In this document: positions 15,562-22,791 of the stretch, piece after piece
Layout of the letters: each line of letters begins with the position of its first letter
How positions within the stretch are numbered: position 1 is the stretch's first letter
From: DATBFG01 sp036558645
Lineage (GTDB): Bacteria; Acidobacteriota; Terriglobia; Terriglobales; Acidobacteriaceae
NCBI GenBank assembly: GCA_036558645.1
Contig: DATBFG010000034.1
Span: 1-23,354, forward strand
DNA length: 23,354 bases
Direction of reading: 5' to 3'
Position numbers and translations under genes: made by a program
The notes under the pieces: model-generated
What the model was told of the DNA's origin: nothing
Seen by the model: the letters and a program-made list of their open reading frames with translations, nothing else
Databases searched by the model: none

Positions 15562-16341
15562 ATGTCCCTTTCAGCAGTCATCGTTGACGATGAACAACTT
15601 GCCCGTGACGAGCTTGCCTTTCTGCTGAAGAACACCGGCGAAGTCGATGTTGTGGCTCAAGGCAAGAACGGACTAGAAGCAATCAACCTGATCCGCGAAC
15701 ACAGCCCTGACTTGCTCTTCCTCGACGTGCAGATGCCCGGGCTCGATGGCTTCGGTGTCATCAAGAAGCTGCTGGACAAAAAAGTCTCCCTACCCAAGAT
15801 CGTATTCGCCACGGCGTTTGACCAATACGCCGTAAAAGCGTTCGAAGTGAACGCAGTCGATTACCTGCTTAAGCCGTTTGATAAGAAACGCGTGGCGCAG
15901 TCGGTCCAAAAAGCTCGCGCCAAGCTCGACCCGGGCAACGCTCCTGCCGAAAAACTTGAGACGCTGGTGCGGATGCTGGAATCGCAGAAACCACAGACAT
16001 CCAAAGTGCTGCTTAAATCGGCAGGGCGCCTGTTCCTGGTGAATCAAAAGGACATTTGCTTTGCTTCGATCGAAGACGGTGTGATCACCGTCGTAACCAG
16101 CGGAGCAACGGGGATGGAAGGTCAATCAAATTGCCGAACGTTAGAAGAACTCCTCGACAGCCTGGATCAAAATCTATTCTGGCGGGCCCATCGCTCATTC
16201 TTGGTAAATATCAACCACATCAAGGAAGTCGTCCCTTGGTTCAAGAGCTCCTATCAGTTGCGCCTCGATGACAAGAAGCAGACCGAAATTCCAGTCAGTC
16301 GAGCTCAAACCAAAAGACTTCGCGAGCTCTTCGGACTGTAG
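15562..16341 (+). CDS. LytTR-type DNA-binding response regulator (AlgR/LytR family)
   Basis: The protein is 259 residues: a receiver domain (1-120) joined to a LytTR DNA-binding domain (about 148-257). The receiver has acidic residues D9-D10, phospho-acceptor D55 (LLFLDVQMPG), T84 (FATAFD) and K104 (LLKPFD). The LytTR part has LVNQKDICFASIEDGVITVV, FWRAHRSFLVNINHIKEVVP and the closing RLRELFGL. It should bind direct repeats near promoters when phosphorylated. ATG 15562 has an excellent ribosome site, AAGGAGGGAG. No histidine kinase lies next to it, so it is an orphan in this window. It is convergent with the alpha/beta hydrolase, eight bases apart. Confidence 0.93.
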   Translation: MSLSAVIVDDEQLARDELAFLLKNTGEVDVVAQGKNGLEAINLIREHSPDLLFLDVQMPGLDGFGVIKKLLDKKVSLPKIVFATAFDQYAVKAFEVNAVDYLLKPFDKKRVAQSVQKARAKLDPGNAPAEKLETLVRMLESQKPQTSKVLLKSAGRLFLVNQKDICFASIEDGVITVVTSGATGMEGQSNCRTLEELLDSLDQNLFWRAHRSFLVNINHIKEVVPWFKSSYQLRLDDKKQTEIPVSRAQTKRLRELFGL

Positions 16342-16353
16342 TTTCGCAACTAC
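16338..16353. terminator. Symmetric hairpin holding both convergent stop codons
   Basis: GTAGTT at 16338-16343 pairs perfectly with AACTAC at 16348-16353 (TCGC loop). The TAG stop of the regulator (16339-16341) lies in one arm and the stop of the hydrolase (CTA at 16350-16352) in the other. Only three T residues follow on either side, so it is a weak two-way terminator at most. Confidence 0.4.
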
Positions 16354-17381
16354 TTTGCGGCCAGTTGCTGCTTCATCCAATCAAGAACCATCGGCACCAG
16401 CGGATCATAGAACTTATCCTTCACCGTGAACCCGTGCGTCATGCCATCAATCTGCACATACCGTGCGCTTCCAGGATGGACCTGGTTCACAATCTGGGTG
16501 ATGGCCTCGCTATCGGCGCGGCTCATGATCGTGTCCTCGCCACCACGAACAACTAGCACCGGAGCCTTTACGTTCTGCCAAACATCGCCCAGATTCAGCG
16601 CCTGAAGCTGCTGATAAAACGCAGCTGGCCGTCCATACTGGCCATCTGGCGCGTCATACCACAGGCTCTTCCACTCCGGATGTTGGGAAAGCACCTGTCC
16701 GGGAGTCATCCCTTTGCTCAGGTACAAATCGTAAAACTCGGCAAACGCTTTTACCGCGGAATTGACTTCGGCAGGCGACTTGCCATCATTTGCCATCCGG
16801 CGGCGTTCAAGTTCCAGCATGTGCTCGTACCAGGTTCGGCCCCATGATCCACATGAGACGAATCCGCGCACCGAACGACCGCGCGTGACGATTGGCGAAA
16901 AGCCACCGCCGTTGCTGAGTCCGATCACAAAAATGTTGTCTCGATCAATAAAATCGTATTGAGATAAGCCGTCGAACGCGGCCTGCCATCCGGTGATCTC
17001 GCTGTCGAAATCGGCCTTCCCGCACTCCCCTTGACTCTCTCCAACGCCGGGCTTGTCCATGCGAACGGTGGCATATCCGGATTCATCAATCAGTCGCCGC
17101 AGGAAAATCCCGAAACCGTCACTCGTGTTCGCGTCGGGATACTCCATGCTGTCGCAACTTAGCCAACCCACGAAGAAAATCACAGGCACCTTGCCCGAGG
17201 CGTTGTTAGGTTTCGTGATGTAGGTCCGCAGTTTCTCTCCCCGGGAATTGACCACAGACCCGTACTGAACACTCGCGCGTGCAAAGTGTTCCCGCGGCTT
17301 GCTTTCTTGAGTGGCGCCGCACAGGGAAGCTGACAACCACACCAGAACAATCATTTCCAGACACAATGGCAGTGTTTTCAT
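16350..17381 (-). CDS. Secreted alpha/beta hydrolase (prolyl-oligopeptidase/S9-like esterase)
   Basis: The protein is 343 residues from ATG 17381, chosen because AGGGG lies upstream and gives a signal peptide (MKTLPLCLEMIVLVWLSASLCG); an upstream frame start adds a basic, non-signal stretch. The nucleophile is S156 in GLSNGGG, the acid D283 in RGGEDTIMSRAD, and the base H316 in DGMTHGFTV. A segment VRMDKPGVGESQGE is typical of acyl-transfer or peptidase-like hydrolases of this group. It is probably periplasmic or extracellular. Substrate cannot be predicted; the fold alone does not separate esterase from peptidase. It stands alone, convergent with the LytTR regulator gene and divergent from the DUF4097 gene. 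Confidence 0.88.
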   Translation of the reverse strand: MKTLPLCLEMIVLVWLSASLCGATQESKPREHFARASVQYGSVVNSRGEKLRTYITKPNNASGKVPVIFFVGWLSCDSMEYPDANTSDGFGIFLRRLIDESGYATVRMDKPGVGESQGECGKADFDSEITGWQAAFDGLSQYDFIDRDNIFVIGLSNGGGFSPIVTRGRSVRGFVSCGSWGRTWYEHMLELERRRMANDGKSPAEVNSAVKAFAEFYDLYLSKGMTPGQVLSQHPEWKSLWYDAPDGQYGRPAAFYQQLQALNLGDVWQNVKAPVLVVRGGEDTIMSRADSEAITQIVNQVHPGSARYVQIDGMTHGFTVKDKFYDPLVPMVLDWMKQQLAAK

Positions 17382-17628
17382 ATGCAACGACCCCTTGGAC
17401 TTGATCAGACGACTTCCATTTGCCGAAGTTAGCAATCCCCTTGCGGTATGGTCGATCGCAGCCGAGGAATGGTTCCGAGGCCTCAATTGGAATATCCTTT
17501 CGCACAGACATTCCAGAACCGGAAAGAAAATCTGAATTTATTGCTGGAAGGCCTCTAAAGTTGCATCGTCGTGCATCTACCTTCATAGGGAGACTTTCGG
17601 CCGACAGGCCATTGGGACGAGAGGTTGC
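17382..17628. other. Divergent intergenic region without clear signals
   Basis: These 247 bases separate the hydrolase and DUF4097 genes, which point away from each other. I see no gene, strong hairpin or confident promoter. The only clear element is GAGAGG at 17619-17624, the ribosome site of the rightward gene. Confidence 0.4.
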
Positions 17629-18462
17629 ATGAATTTTCTTGGGGATAGATCTGCCTTCCCTGTGAAGGTGGCCGCGGTTCTTTCCTTGACCAGTCCGTTG
17701 CTTTTCGCACAGCAGCCTGTCAATTCCACCTATTCTGTTGGATCAAAAGTCGTTGTCAGTGTAACGAACAATTACGGGCCGATTACCGTAAAGCCGTCCT
17801 CCACAAAACAAGTTGTCGTGCGGGCAGTTCCCCGCTCTCCGCAAGTGCGTTTCGAAGACGAACAACATGGCAACCGAATCGAGCTTACTTCACGCTCTCA
17901 AAACGCTGGGGACAATCTGGCCGAGTATTTCGTCCAGGTCCCAAGCGGAACATGGGTCATGCTTAAGTCTTCGGGGGGAACATTGCACGTGGAACAGATC
18001 TCGGGCGATATCGTAATGGAGGCAACGACCGGTGCAGTTGAAGCAAGCCTGCTGAATGCTGCCCATCTTCATATCAAGACGCTGAGCGGACCGGTTCGAT
18101 TGAACAACATTCACGATAGCAAGGTCGAAGTACGCTCAATTTCCGGAAGCATCACCATGCGCGAAGTCACCGGTCCCAAAGTAGAGGCGCACACCGGCAC
18201 GGGACGCATCGTCTACGATGGCAATCCCGGAGATGGAGGCGAATATCTGCTGACAACCCACAACGGCGACTTGGATGTGTCCGTCCCTCGCGATGCGCCT
18301 GTCCAGATCAAGTCGATGTCCCTTAAGCAGGATGACCTGGACGTCCCACCGGCTACACCCGCCCCGAATCCGGGAAATTCCATATTCAGAGAAGGCCTCA
18401 GCAGCATGTCGCGCTTTCTCATCCGTTCCTTCAGCGGAAAAATCCATCTGAAGCGCCCGTGA
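17629..18462 (+). CDS. Secreted DUF4097-family beta-helix protein
   Basis: The protein is 277 residues from ATG 17629, with GAGAGG four bases upstream. A signal peptide ends near SPLLFAQQ. The mature part is a run of short beta-strands with alternating Gly, Ser, Ile and Val: VVVSVTNNYGPITVKPSSTK, LKSSGGTLHVEQISGDIVME, VRLNNIHDSKVEVRSISGSI. This is the right-handed beta-helix pattern of DUF4097/putative adhesin proteins. Here the rungs run from about 40 to 220. A Pro-rich linker (PPATPAPNPG) and a last strand (FLIRSFSGKIHLKRP) end it. The role is unknown; related domains occur in envelope-stress and LiaF-like proteins. Transcription ends at the terminator at 18552. Confidence 0.85.
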   Translation: MNFLGDRSAFPVKVAAVLSLTSPLLFAQQPVNSTYSVGSKVVVSVTNNYGPITVKPSSTKQVVVRAVPRSPQVRFEDEQHGNRIELTSRSQNAGDNLAEYFVQVPSGTWVMLKSSGGTLHVEQISGDIVMEATTGAVEASLLNAAHLHIKTLSGPVRLNNIHDSKVEVRSISGSITMREVTGPKVEAHTGTGRIVYDGNPGDGGEYLLTTHNGDLDVSVPRDAPVQIKSMSLKQDDLDVPPATPAPNPGNSIFREGLSSMSRFLIRSFSGKIHLKRP

Positions 18463-18551
18463 GCACCTTACCCGTGGGACTAGGAAGCCGCCATTATGAG
18501 CGGTGCGTGTTTCGACAGCAGCGAAATTTCTTTTGAAAACTCTGCAAGGGA

Positions 18552-18587
18552 GGACGGCCGGGAGGAAGCAAACCGACCGTCCTTTTT
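18552..18587 (+). terminator. Rho-independent terminator after the DUF4097 gene
   Basis: GGACGG 18552-18557 pairs with CCGTCC 18577-18582, and CGG 18559-18561 with CCG 18573-18575, separated by one mismatch (C18558/A18576). The loop is 11 bases. TTTTT at 18583-18587 follows directly. It acts for rightward transcription; the reverse direction has no T-run. Confidence 0.75.
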
Positions 18588-18597
18588 GTCACCGACG

Positions 18598-19572
18598 TTA
18601 AGCAGCGAGAGCTTCGAGAGCCGATCGGTTCCGGATTACGAGGATCGACCCTTCAAGACGGATAACTTGCTTTTTCTTCAGGCCGCTGAGCACACGAGTC
18701 ACTGTCTCCCGAGAAGACCCAATCATCTGAGCCATTTCTTCATGTGTAAGGGTCGAGTGAACGCGGAACTCGTTGGATTTGCCGCCATTCGACCAGGAAA
18801 GCAAGAGCTTCGCCAACTTGCCTTCTGACGAGCGTGACATAACAAGATCGTGAATATCGCGATAAGCAGACTGAAATTCCCGGCTTAGTGTCCCTGCTGC
18901 CTGTAGTCCAAGCTCTCCATTCTGCTTGACCAGTTTCAGAAGTGATTCACGGGCTATGAAGTTGACCTGACATGGAGACGCCGTTTCGGCGCTGATCTCA
19001 TATGGAGCATTTGCAATCACAGCGCTCAACCCGAGAATCTCACCTGGTTCTGCGATCTTGAGGATCAAAACTCGGCCATCCCTCGACGTGGTGAAAAGTT
19101 TGGCTCGCCCCGAACACAGCAGAAATGCACCTCGCGGGCTCTGTCCTTCGACAAAAAGCATGGCGCGGTCTGGGAAAGTTCCGCGATGGCTGTGAAGATT
19201 AAGGTCTTTTAGTAATTCTGGTGACAGATGGCAGAACCAGTCCGCTTGGTGACGCTTGCAGGTGCTGCAATCCTCGATAATCTCTAATCCATATGGGGAT
19301 TTCATATCTCTCTCGTTACGTTGTAGCTGAACAGTGCAGTCCGGTCGTGGACGGGAAACCGGCTCGCTCGGAAAGCCACACATCAGCATGGTTGACCTTG
19401 GCCACTGTAACCCTCCGGTGGCATGCAGAAGGTCCGCAGCGATCTTCTTTTCGCTGGGCGACCCTCGACGGAGGCTCTCAAGTAGTTGCCATCCAGCAGT
19501 GGCATCTCCCTGCTTCCATCTCAGACCGCAGCAAAGTAGATACAGGGGGTCCGCTTCGGAAACTGAAAACAC
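18598..19572 (-). CDS. CRP/FNR-family regulator with four candidate Fe-S cysteines and an in-frame N-terminal extension
   Basis: The standard protein is the last 235 residues (ATG 19305, weak GAGAGAG site). It has a cAMP-binding-type beta-barrel at about 35-130 and an HTH at 186-210 with SRETVTRVL, matching CRP SRETVGRIL and keeping the R-E-R contacts for TGTGA-type half-sites. Cysteines C13, C16 and C25 (C-x2-C-x8-C) plus C112 resemble the FNR cluster ligands, so Fe-S redox or oxygen sensing is plausible. The frame stays open a further 89 codons to GTG 19572, which has AAGGAG four bases upstream. The extension starts DPLYLLCCGLRWKQGDATAG and continues with LLESLRRGSPSEKKIAADLL, which looks like a helical HEAT-like repeat; a less ordered linker follows. 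The long start is shown, but the short form may be the main product. Confidence 0.85.
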   Translation of the reverse strand: MFSVSEADPLYLLCCGLRWKQGDATAGWQLLESLRRGSPSEKKIAADLLHATGGLQWPRSTMLMCGFPSEPVSRPRPDCTVQLQRNERDMKSPYGLEIIEDCSTCKRHQADWFCHLSPELLKDLNLHSHRGTFPDRAMLFVEGQSPRGAFLLCSGRAKLFTTSRDGRVLILKIAEPGEILGLSAVIANAPYEISAETASPCQVNFIARESLLKLVKQNGELGLQAAGTLSREFQSAYRDIHDLVMSRSSEGKLAKLLLSWSNGGKSNEFRVHSTLTHEEMAQMIGSSRETVTRVLSGLKKKQVIRLEGSILVIRNRSALEALAA

Positions 19573-19592
19573 GCTACTCCTTCACTTCGCCG

Positions 19593-19874
19593 CTAACCCG
19601 CCATAGCCTGCTGGATTCTTTCTACGAGGTATTGGTTATGAATTCCCCGTCCCCGAAGCATGATTCCCGACTCATGCAGGTCCCGCAAGAGTGCCTCTCC
19701 CTTTTCATCCACTGTCGTTACCTCGTCCAGCTCAACGACAATCCTGCGGCGACCATGCTCTGAAAGGGTTTCCCGGCAACATCCTTCCACTACATCCACC
19801 CAATCTCCCGCCAAGGTGCCTTCCAGTCGCAAGGTGATCGCGCGACTTTCATCCTCGCGGTAAATCCTCAGCAT
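19593..19874 (-). CDS. STAS-domain protein lacking the usual phosphorylated serine
   Basis: This is a 93-residue single-domain protein from ATG 19874 (MLRIYREDE...); a start eight codons upstream (19898) is possible. The pattern matches the STAS fold of anti-sigma-factor antagonists: ITLRLEGTLAGDWVDVVEGC, then RRIVVELDEVTTVDEKGEAL and LRDLHESGIMLRGRG. In SpoIIAA-like proteins the segment reads D-S-S-G with the second Ser phosphorylated. Here it is D-E-K-G, so phospho-switching by an SpoIIAB-type kinase cannot work in the usual way. It may bind its partner constitutively. It is 20 bases upstream of the CRP/FNR frame on the same strand and probably co-transcribed with it. Confidence 0.75.
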   Translation of the reverse strand: MLRIYREDESRAITLRLEGTLAGDWVDVVEGCCRETLSEHGRRRIVVELDEVTTVDEKGEALLRDLHESGIMLRGRGIHNQYLVERIQQAMAG

Positions 19875-20053
19875 TGTGAAACCGCGCCTCTTCTTCATGC
19901 ATGCAGGCCGTGTTCCACACGCGCGTGCAGGAGTTCGGCCAGCAAAATGTATGCCTTACGGCCTGCCAAGAGTTCGGGTCTTCAGCGGCAAGAGGAAGGA
20001 TAGTGACGTTGCTGCGGCAGGTGCCGGAATGTCGTCACGCTCTGAGTGCCCGG

Positions 20054-22093
20054 TCAAATTAGGTAATGCTTGCGGTTGATGTTCAACCTTTGCATCCTCG
20101 ACTGGAGCGTGGTTCTCTTCAGACCAAGTCGTGCAGCTGCACCGCGCTCTCCAGCGATCACTCCGTGTGTCTCTTTCAAAGTTCGAATGATGTGCCGGCG
20201 CTCCATTTCGATCAACGTGCCTTCCGACTCAGCCTGCGGTTCAATGGCACGCAACTCCGCCAAGGGAGCTCTTAACACCGTTCCTTCGGTGAGAATGACA
20301 CATCGTTCGATGAAATTCTCCAACTCGCGGACATTCCCCGGCCAACTCCACTCCGTGAACGCCCGCATGGTCTCGGTCGGAATCGTTTCTATTTTCTTGT
20401 CCATCCGGCGAGCCAGCTTCTGGACAAAATACCGGACTAGCTGAAGTACATCGCTTCCGCGTTCGCGCAAGGGAGGCATCACGATGGGAAAAACATTCAG
20501 GCGATAATACAAATCGCTGCGGAACTCATGATCCGCAACTGACTTGATCAGATCGCGATTTGTAGCTGCTATCAGCCGAACATCAACACGGATCGTCCGC
20601 GTGCCTCCCAGACGTTCAAATTCCTGATCCTGAAGTACGCGTAGCAACTTTGGTTGTAACTCAAGAGGAATATCTCCGATTTCGTCCAGGAACAGAGTGC
20701 CCTTGTCCGCGAGTTCGAGGCGTCCTACCTTTTGGTTGATGGCGCCTGTGAAAGCACCCCTCTCGTGTCCGAATAACTCACTCTCCAGGAGGCCCGTAGG
20801 AATAGCAGCACAATTCAGTTTGATGAAACTGTTGTCCTTGCGTGTGCTCATTCGATGAATGGCACGGGCCAGCAACTCCTTGCCGGTTCCGGTTTCACCA
20901 AGAATAAGAGTGGTTGCCCCGCTTGGTGCGACTGTCTTCGCCTGCGCAAGCACCCGTCTCAGCGTCGCACTCTCGCCGACAATCTCTTCGAAGTTCAGCT
21001 CGGAGCGAATCTCATCTTCCAGGTAAAGCTTTTCCTTGGCTAACTTATCCTTCAATTCCTGAATTTCACGATAGGCTTGCGCATTGTCTAGCGCGACCGC
21101 GAGTTGTGATGCAACCTGCTTTAGAATCGCAATGTCTGTATCGTCAAAACCTTCATCGCTTCCAATTCCTACATTCAGTGTTCCCAGAGCACCACTGGCT
21201 GTTAGCAACGGAACACAACACAGTACTTTGATCCCCTGCTCCGCCATCAGCATGGCAAGTTCGTTGTGATCCTCAGTAGCATCTTTTCTCCGAAACGTCT
21301 TGATCGTACGTTCGTCGAAGGCGCGGTATGCGGGGCATGATCGGGTAGTCTCAGACTGTGTCAGCTCATGAGAGTTGTGGTCTAGAGAGTACAGCCTAAG
21401 TGACCTGGAACTTCGATCGCGCACCGCGAGACTGACATAATCGTGGCGAACGACCCTCCGTAGTGCTGATGAGATCAGAGGAAAAAGACGATGCAAGTCT
21501 AGGCTTGAAGTCAAAGTCGTGTGAACTTCGAGTAAGGTCTGCAAGCCCGCCTTTTCCCGCTGAAGTGTCTCGCGATTAAAGGAACTCTCGAGGGCGAGTG
21601 CTACGAGCTTAGCCACTCGACTTAGCAGCCGCAAGTCGGCCTCTTCGTAGGCGTTCGGGCGAGATGTGCCGAGACCCAAGCCTCCAAAACGAGTCTGGGC
21701 AGTAGTAAGTGGAAGAACACAGTAGGATCGAATGTTTCTTTGTTTGAGTTCCCTTCGGACAGTACCGAAGCGGCTATCCATGTCTACATCAGACATAACC
21801 ACGGGCTTCTGGTTTTTCCAGACCCACCCACCGACCGATTCGTCGACGTCGAAAATAGCAGGAAGCGCCTTAAGGTCACGCCCTTCCCACATATGTACCC
21901 TCATCACGTTGTTCTTGCTGTCATGCAATGAAAAATGAGCGAGTTCAAACAATGTTACTTTGTGGAGGCGTTCGGAGAGGGCAACCAGGAGGTCAGGTAA
22001 TCCAAGATGAAGGACCATCAAGTCCGCGATCTCAAGCAAAGCATCATAACGGCGAGATTCTTCAAGAGAGCCGGGATGGTCCATAGCTGCCAT
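20054..22093 (-). CDS. Sigma-54-dependent transcriptional activator, GAF-GAF-AAA+-Fis (FhlA-like)
   Basis: This 679-residue enhancer-binding protein has two GAF sensor domains (about 18-170 and 185-345), a short coiled linker (about 340-365), the AAA+ domain (about 368-605) and a Fis-type HTH (about 627-672). Key residues are present: Walker A GETGTGKE (399-406), GAFTGA (446-451) for sigma-54 contact, Walker B TLFLDE (466-471) and arginine-finger region RSDLYYRL. The HTH ends in GERGAAARLGLKRTTLQSRM then QRLNI. It should use ATP to open sigma-54 holoenzyme promoters in response to GAF ligands (small molecules, oxygen or nitric oxide are possible). ATG 22093 has no strong ribosome site; 22084 is an alternative. 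I found no -24/-12 promoter in the window, so its targets lie elsewhere or use divergent sites. Confidence 0.95.
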   Translation of the reverse strand: MAAMDHPGSLEESRRYDALLEIADLMVLHLGLPDLLVALSERLHKVTLFELAHFSLHDSKNNVMRVHMWEGRDLKALPAIFDVDESVGGWVWKNQKPVVMSDVDMDSRFGTVRRELKQRNIRSYCVLPLTTAQTRFGGLGLGTSRPNAYEEADLRLLSRVAKLVALALESSFNRETLQREKAGLQTLLEVHTTLTSSLDLHRLFPLISSALRRVVRHDYVSLAVRDRSSRSLRLYSLDHNSHELTQSETTRSCPAYRAFDERTIKTFRRKDATEDHNELAMLMAEQGIKVLCCVPLLTASGALGTLNVGIGSDEGFDDTDIAILKQVASQLAVALDNAQAYREIQELKDKLAKEKLYLEDEIRSELNFEEIVGESATLRRVLAQAKTVAPSGATTLILGETGTGKELLARAIHRMSTRKDNSFIKLNCAAIPTGLLESELFGHERGAFTGAINQKVGRLELADKGTLFLDEIGDIPLELQPKLLRVLQDQEFERLGGTRTIRVDVRLIAATNRDLIKSVADHEFRSDLYYRLNVFPIVMPPLRERGSDVLQLVRYFVQKLARRMDKKIETIPTETMRAFTEWSWPGNVRELENFIERCVILTEGTVLRAPLAELRAIEPQAESEGTLIEMERRHIIRTLKETHGVIAGERGAAARLGLKRTTLQSRMQRLNINRKHYLI

Positions 22094-22122
22094 TAGCGCA
22101 GGCGCACTACATCCTTGTCTGA

Positions 22123-22151
22123 TTTGTAAATCGCTTATCCTAAGGTTCCAA
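22123..22151 (-). promoter_or_regulatory. Candidate sigma-70-type promoter of the sigma-54 activator gene
   Basis: On the minus strand, TTGGAA (22146-22151) and TACAAA (22123-22128) are separated by 17 bases. Each matches its consensus hexamer at four of six positions. Transcription would begin near 22116, about 23 bases before ATG 22093. I consider this plausible but unproven. Confidence 0.4.
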
Positions 22152-22180
22152 GCTGCTGTCTAGGGGAGTATTCAGCTTTC

Positions 22181-22198
22181 CGTTCGGTTTTCCGAACG
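22181..22198. other. Perfect 7-bp hairpin in the 158-base spacer
   Basis: CGTTCGG at 22181-22187 pairs with CCGAACG at 22192-22198 around TTTT. It lies between the membrane-protein gene and the sigma-54 activator gene, upstream of the candidate promoter. No T-run follows on the minus strand, so it could be an operator palindrome or a Rho-assisted end signal. Confidence 0.4.
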
Positions 22199-22251
22199 TT
22201 GCCTGGAATCGGTGACGCAGGGCCGAGTTTCACACACGGACACGCAGTGCT

Positions 22252-22791
22252 TCAAAGCACGGCCGACAAGCGGGGCGCTCGCGCCGGATTTTGGGTAAGT
22301 GCCAATTGTCCTGCAAAACTGCTTAGCTGCTGATAACCATCGACTAATCCACCCGGGGTTAGGCGTGCTCCTGGTAACGCAATTCCGAGATAGAGCTTGG
22401 GCATTGTAAGCAGTGCATTCAGGCGGAGACGAATGGCGCTATCGATCAGGTGTTGTGCGGCCTGAACGACGATTGGATCGGCGCTTTGCCGGGCCGCCTC
22501 CCCCAAACGCAACAAGACTGCTGCGTTATGGGACGCACACTGCACATAATCGAGGGTCGCGCGCAGTCTTTCACGCCGAACCACACGAAAACTCTTCGGA
22601 GAAAGATTGGAGCGAAGAAACTCCTCCTCCGACGGATCAATCAAATTTCGAAATGCCTCGATGTCTACAGGGTGAGTTTGCCCTGATAAGTCTGCCAGGC
22701 TGTGCACCGATGCGCTTCGGCCACGTGCAAGCTTGAAGAATAACATCAGCGCACTAGTCGACAATACAATAAGAATGACTGTAATCATCAT
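22252..22791 (-). CDS. Single-pass membrane protein, unknown function
   Basis: The protein is about 179 residues. The start at 22791 is chosen because it shares ATGA with the stop of the upstream gene, a usual sign of translational coupling; ATG 22824 (11 more residues) is the alternative. An N-terminal hydrophobic helix (MMITVILIVLSTSALMLFF) anchors a soluble helical domain of about 150 residues on one side of the membrane, with charged Arg/Glu-rich helices (RVVRRERLRATLDYVQCASH) and a C-terminal helix (DGYQQLSSFAGQLALTQNPA). No known domain is recognised. It lies directly after the multi-pass membrane gene, so the two probably form a pair in the same complex or pathway. Confidence 0.65.
   Translation of the reverse strand: MMITVILIVLSTSALMLFFKLARGRSASVHSLADLSGQTHPVDIEAFRNLIDPSEEEFLRSNLSPKSFRVVRRERLRATLDYVQCASHNAAVLLRLGEAARQSADPIVVQAAQHLIDSAIRLRLNALLTMPKLYLGIALPGARLTPGGLVDGYQQLSSFAGQLALTQNPARAPRLSAVL

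Noticed and set aside
18463..18828. Short plus-strand frame starting at 18496
   Set aside because: It runs through the clear Rho-independent terminator and antisense to the HTH coding sequence.
19293..19763. Plus-strand frame of 156 codons opposite the CRP/FNR extension and STAS gene
   Set aside because: Antisense to a STAS domain and to the extension; no known pattern or ribosome site.
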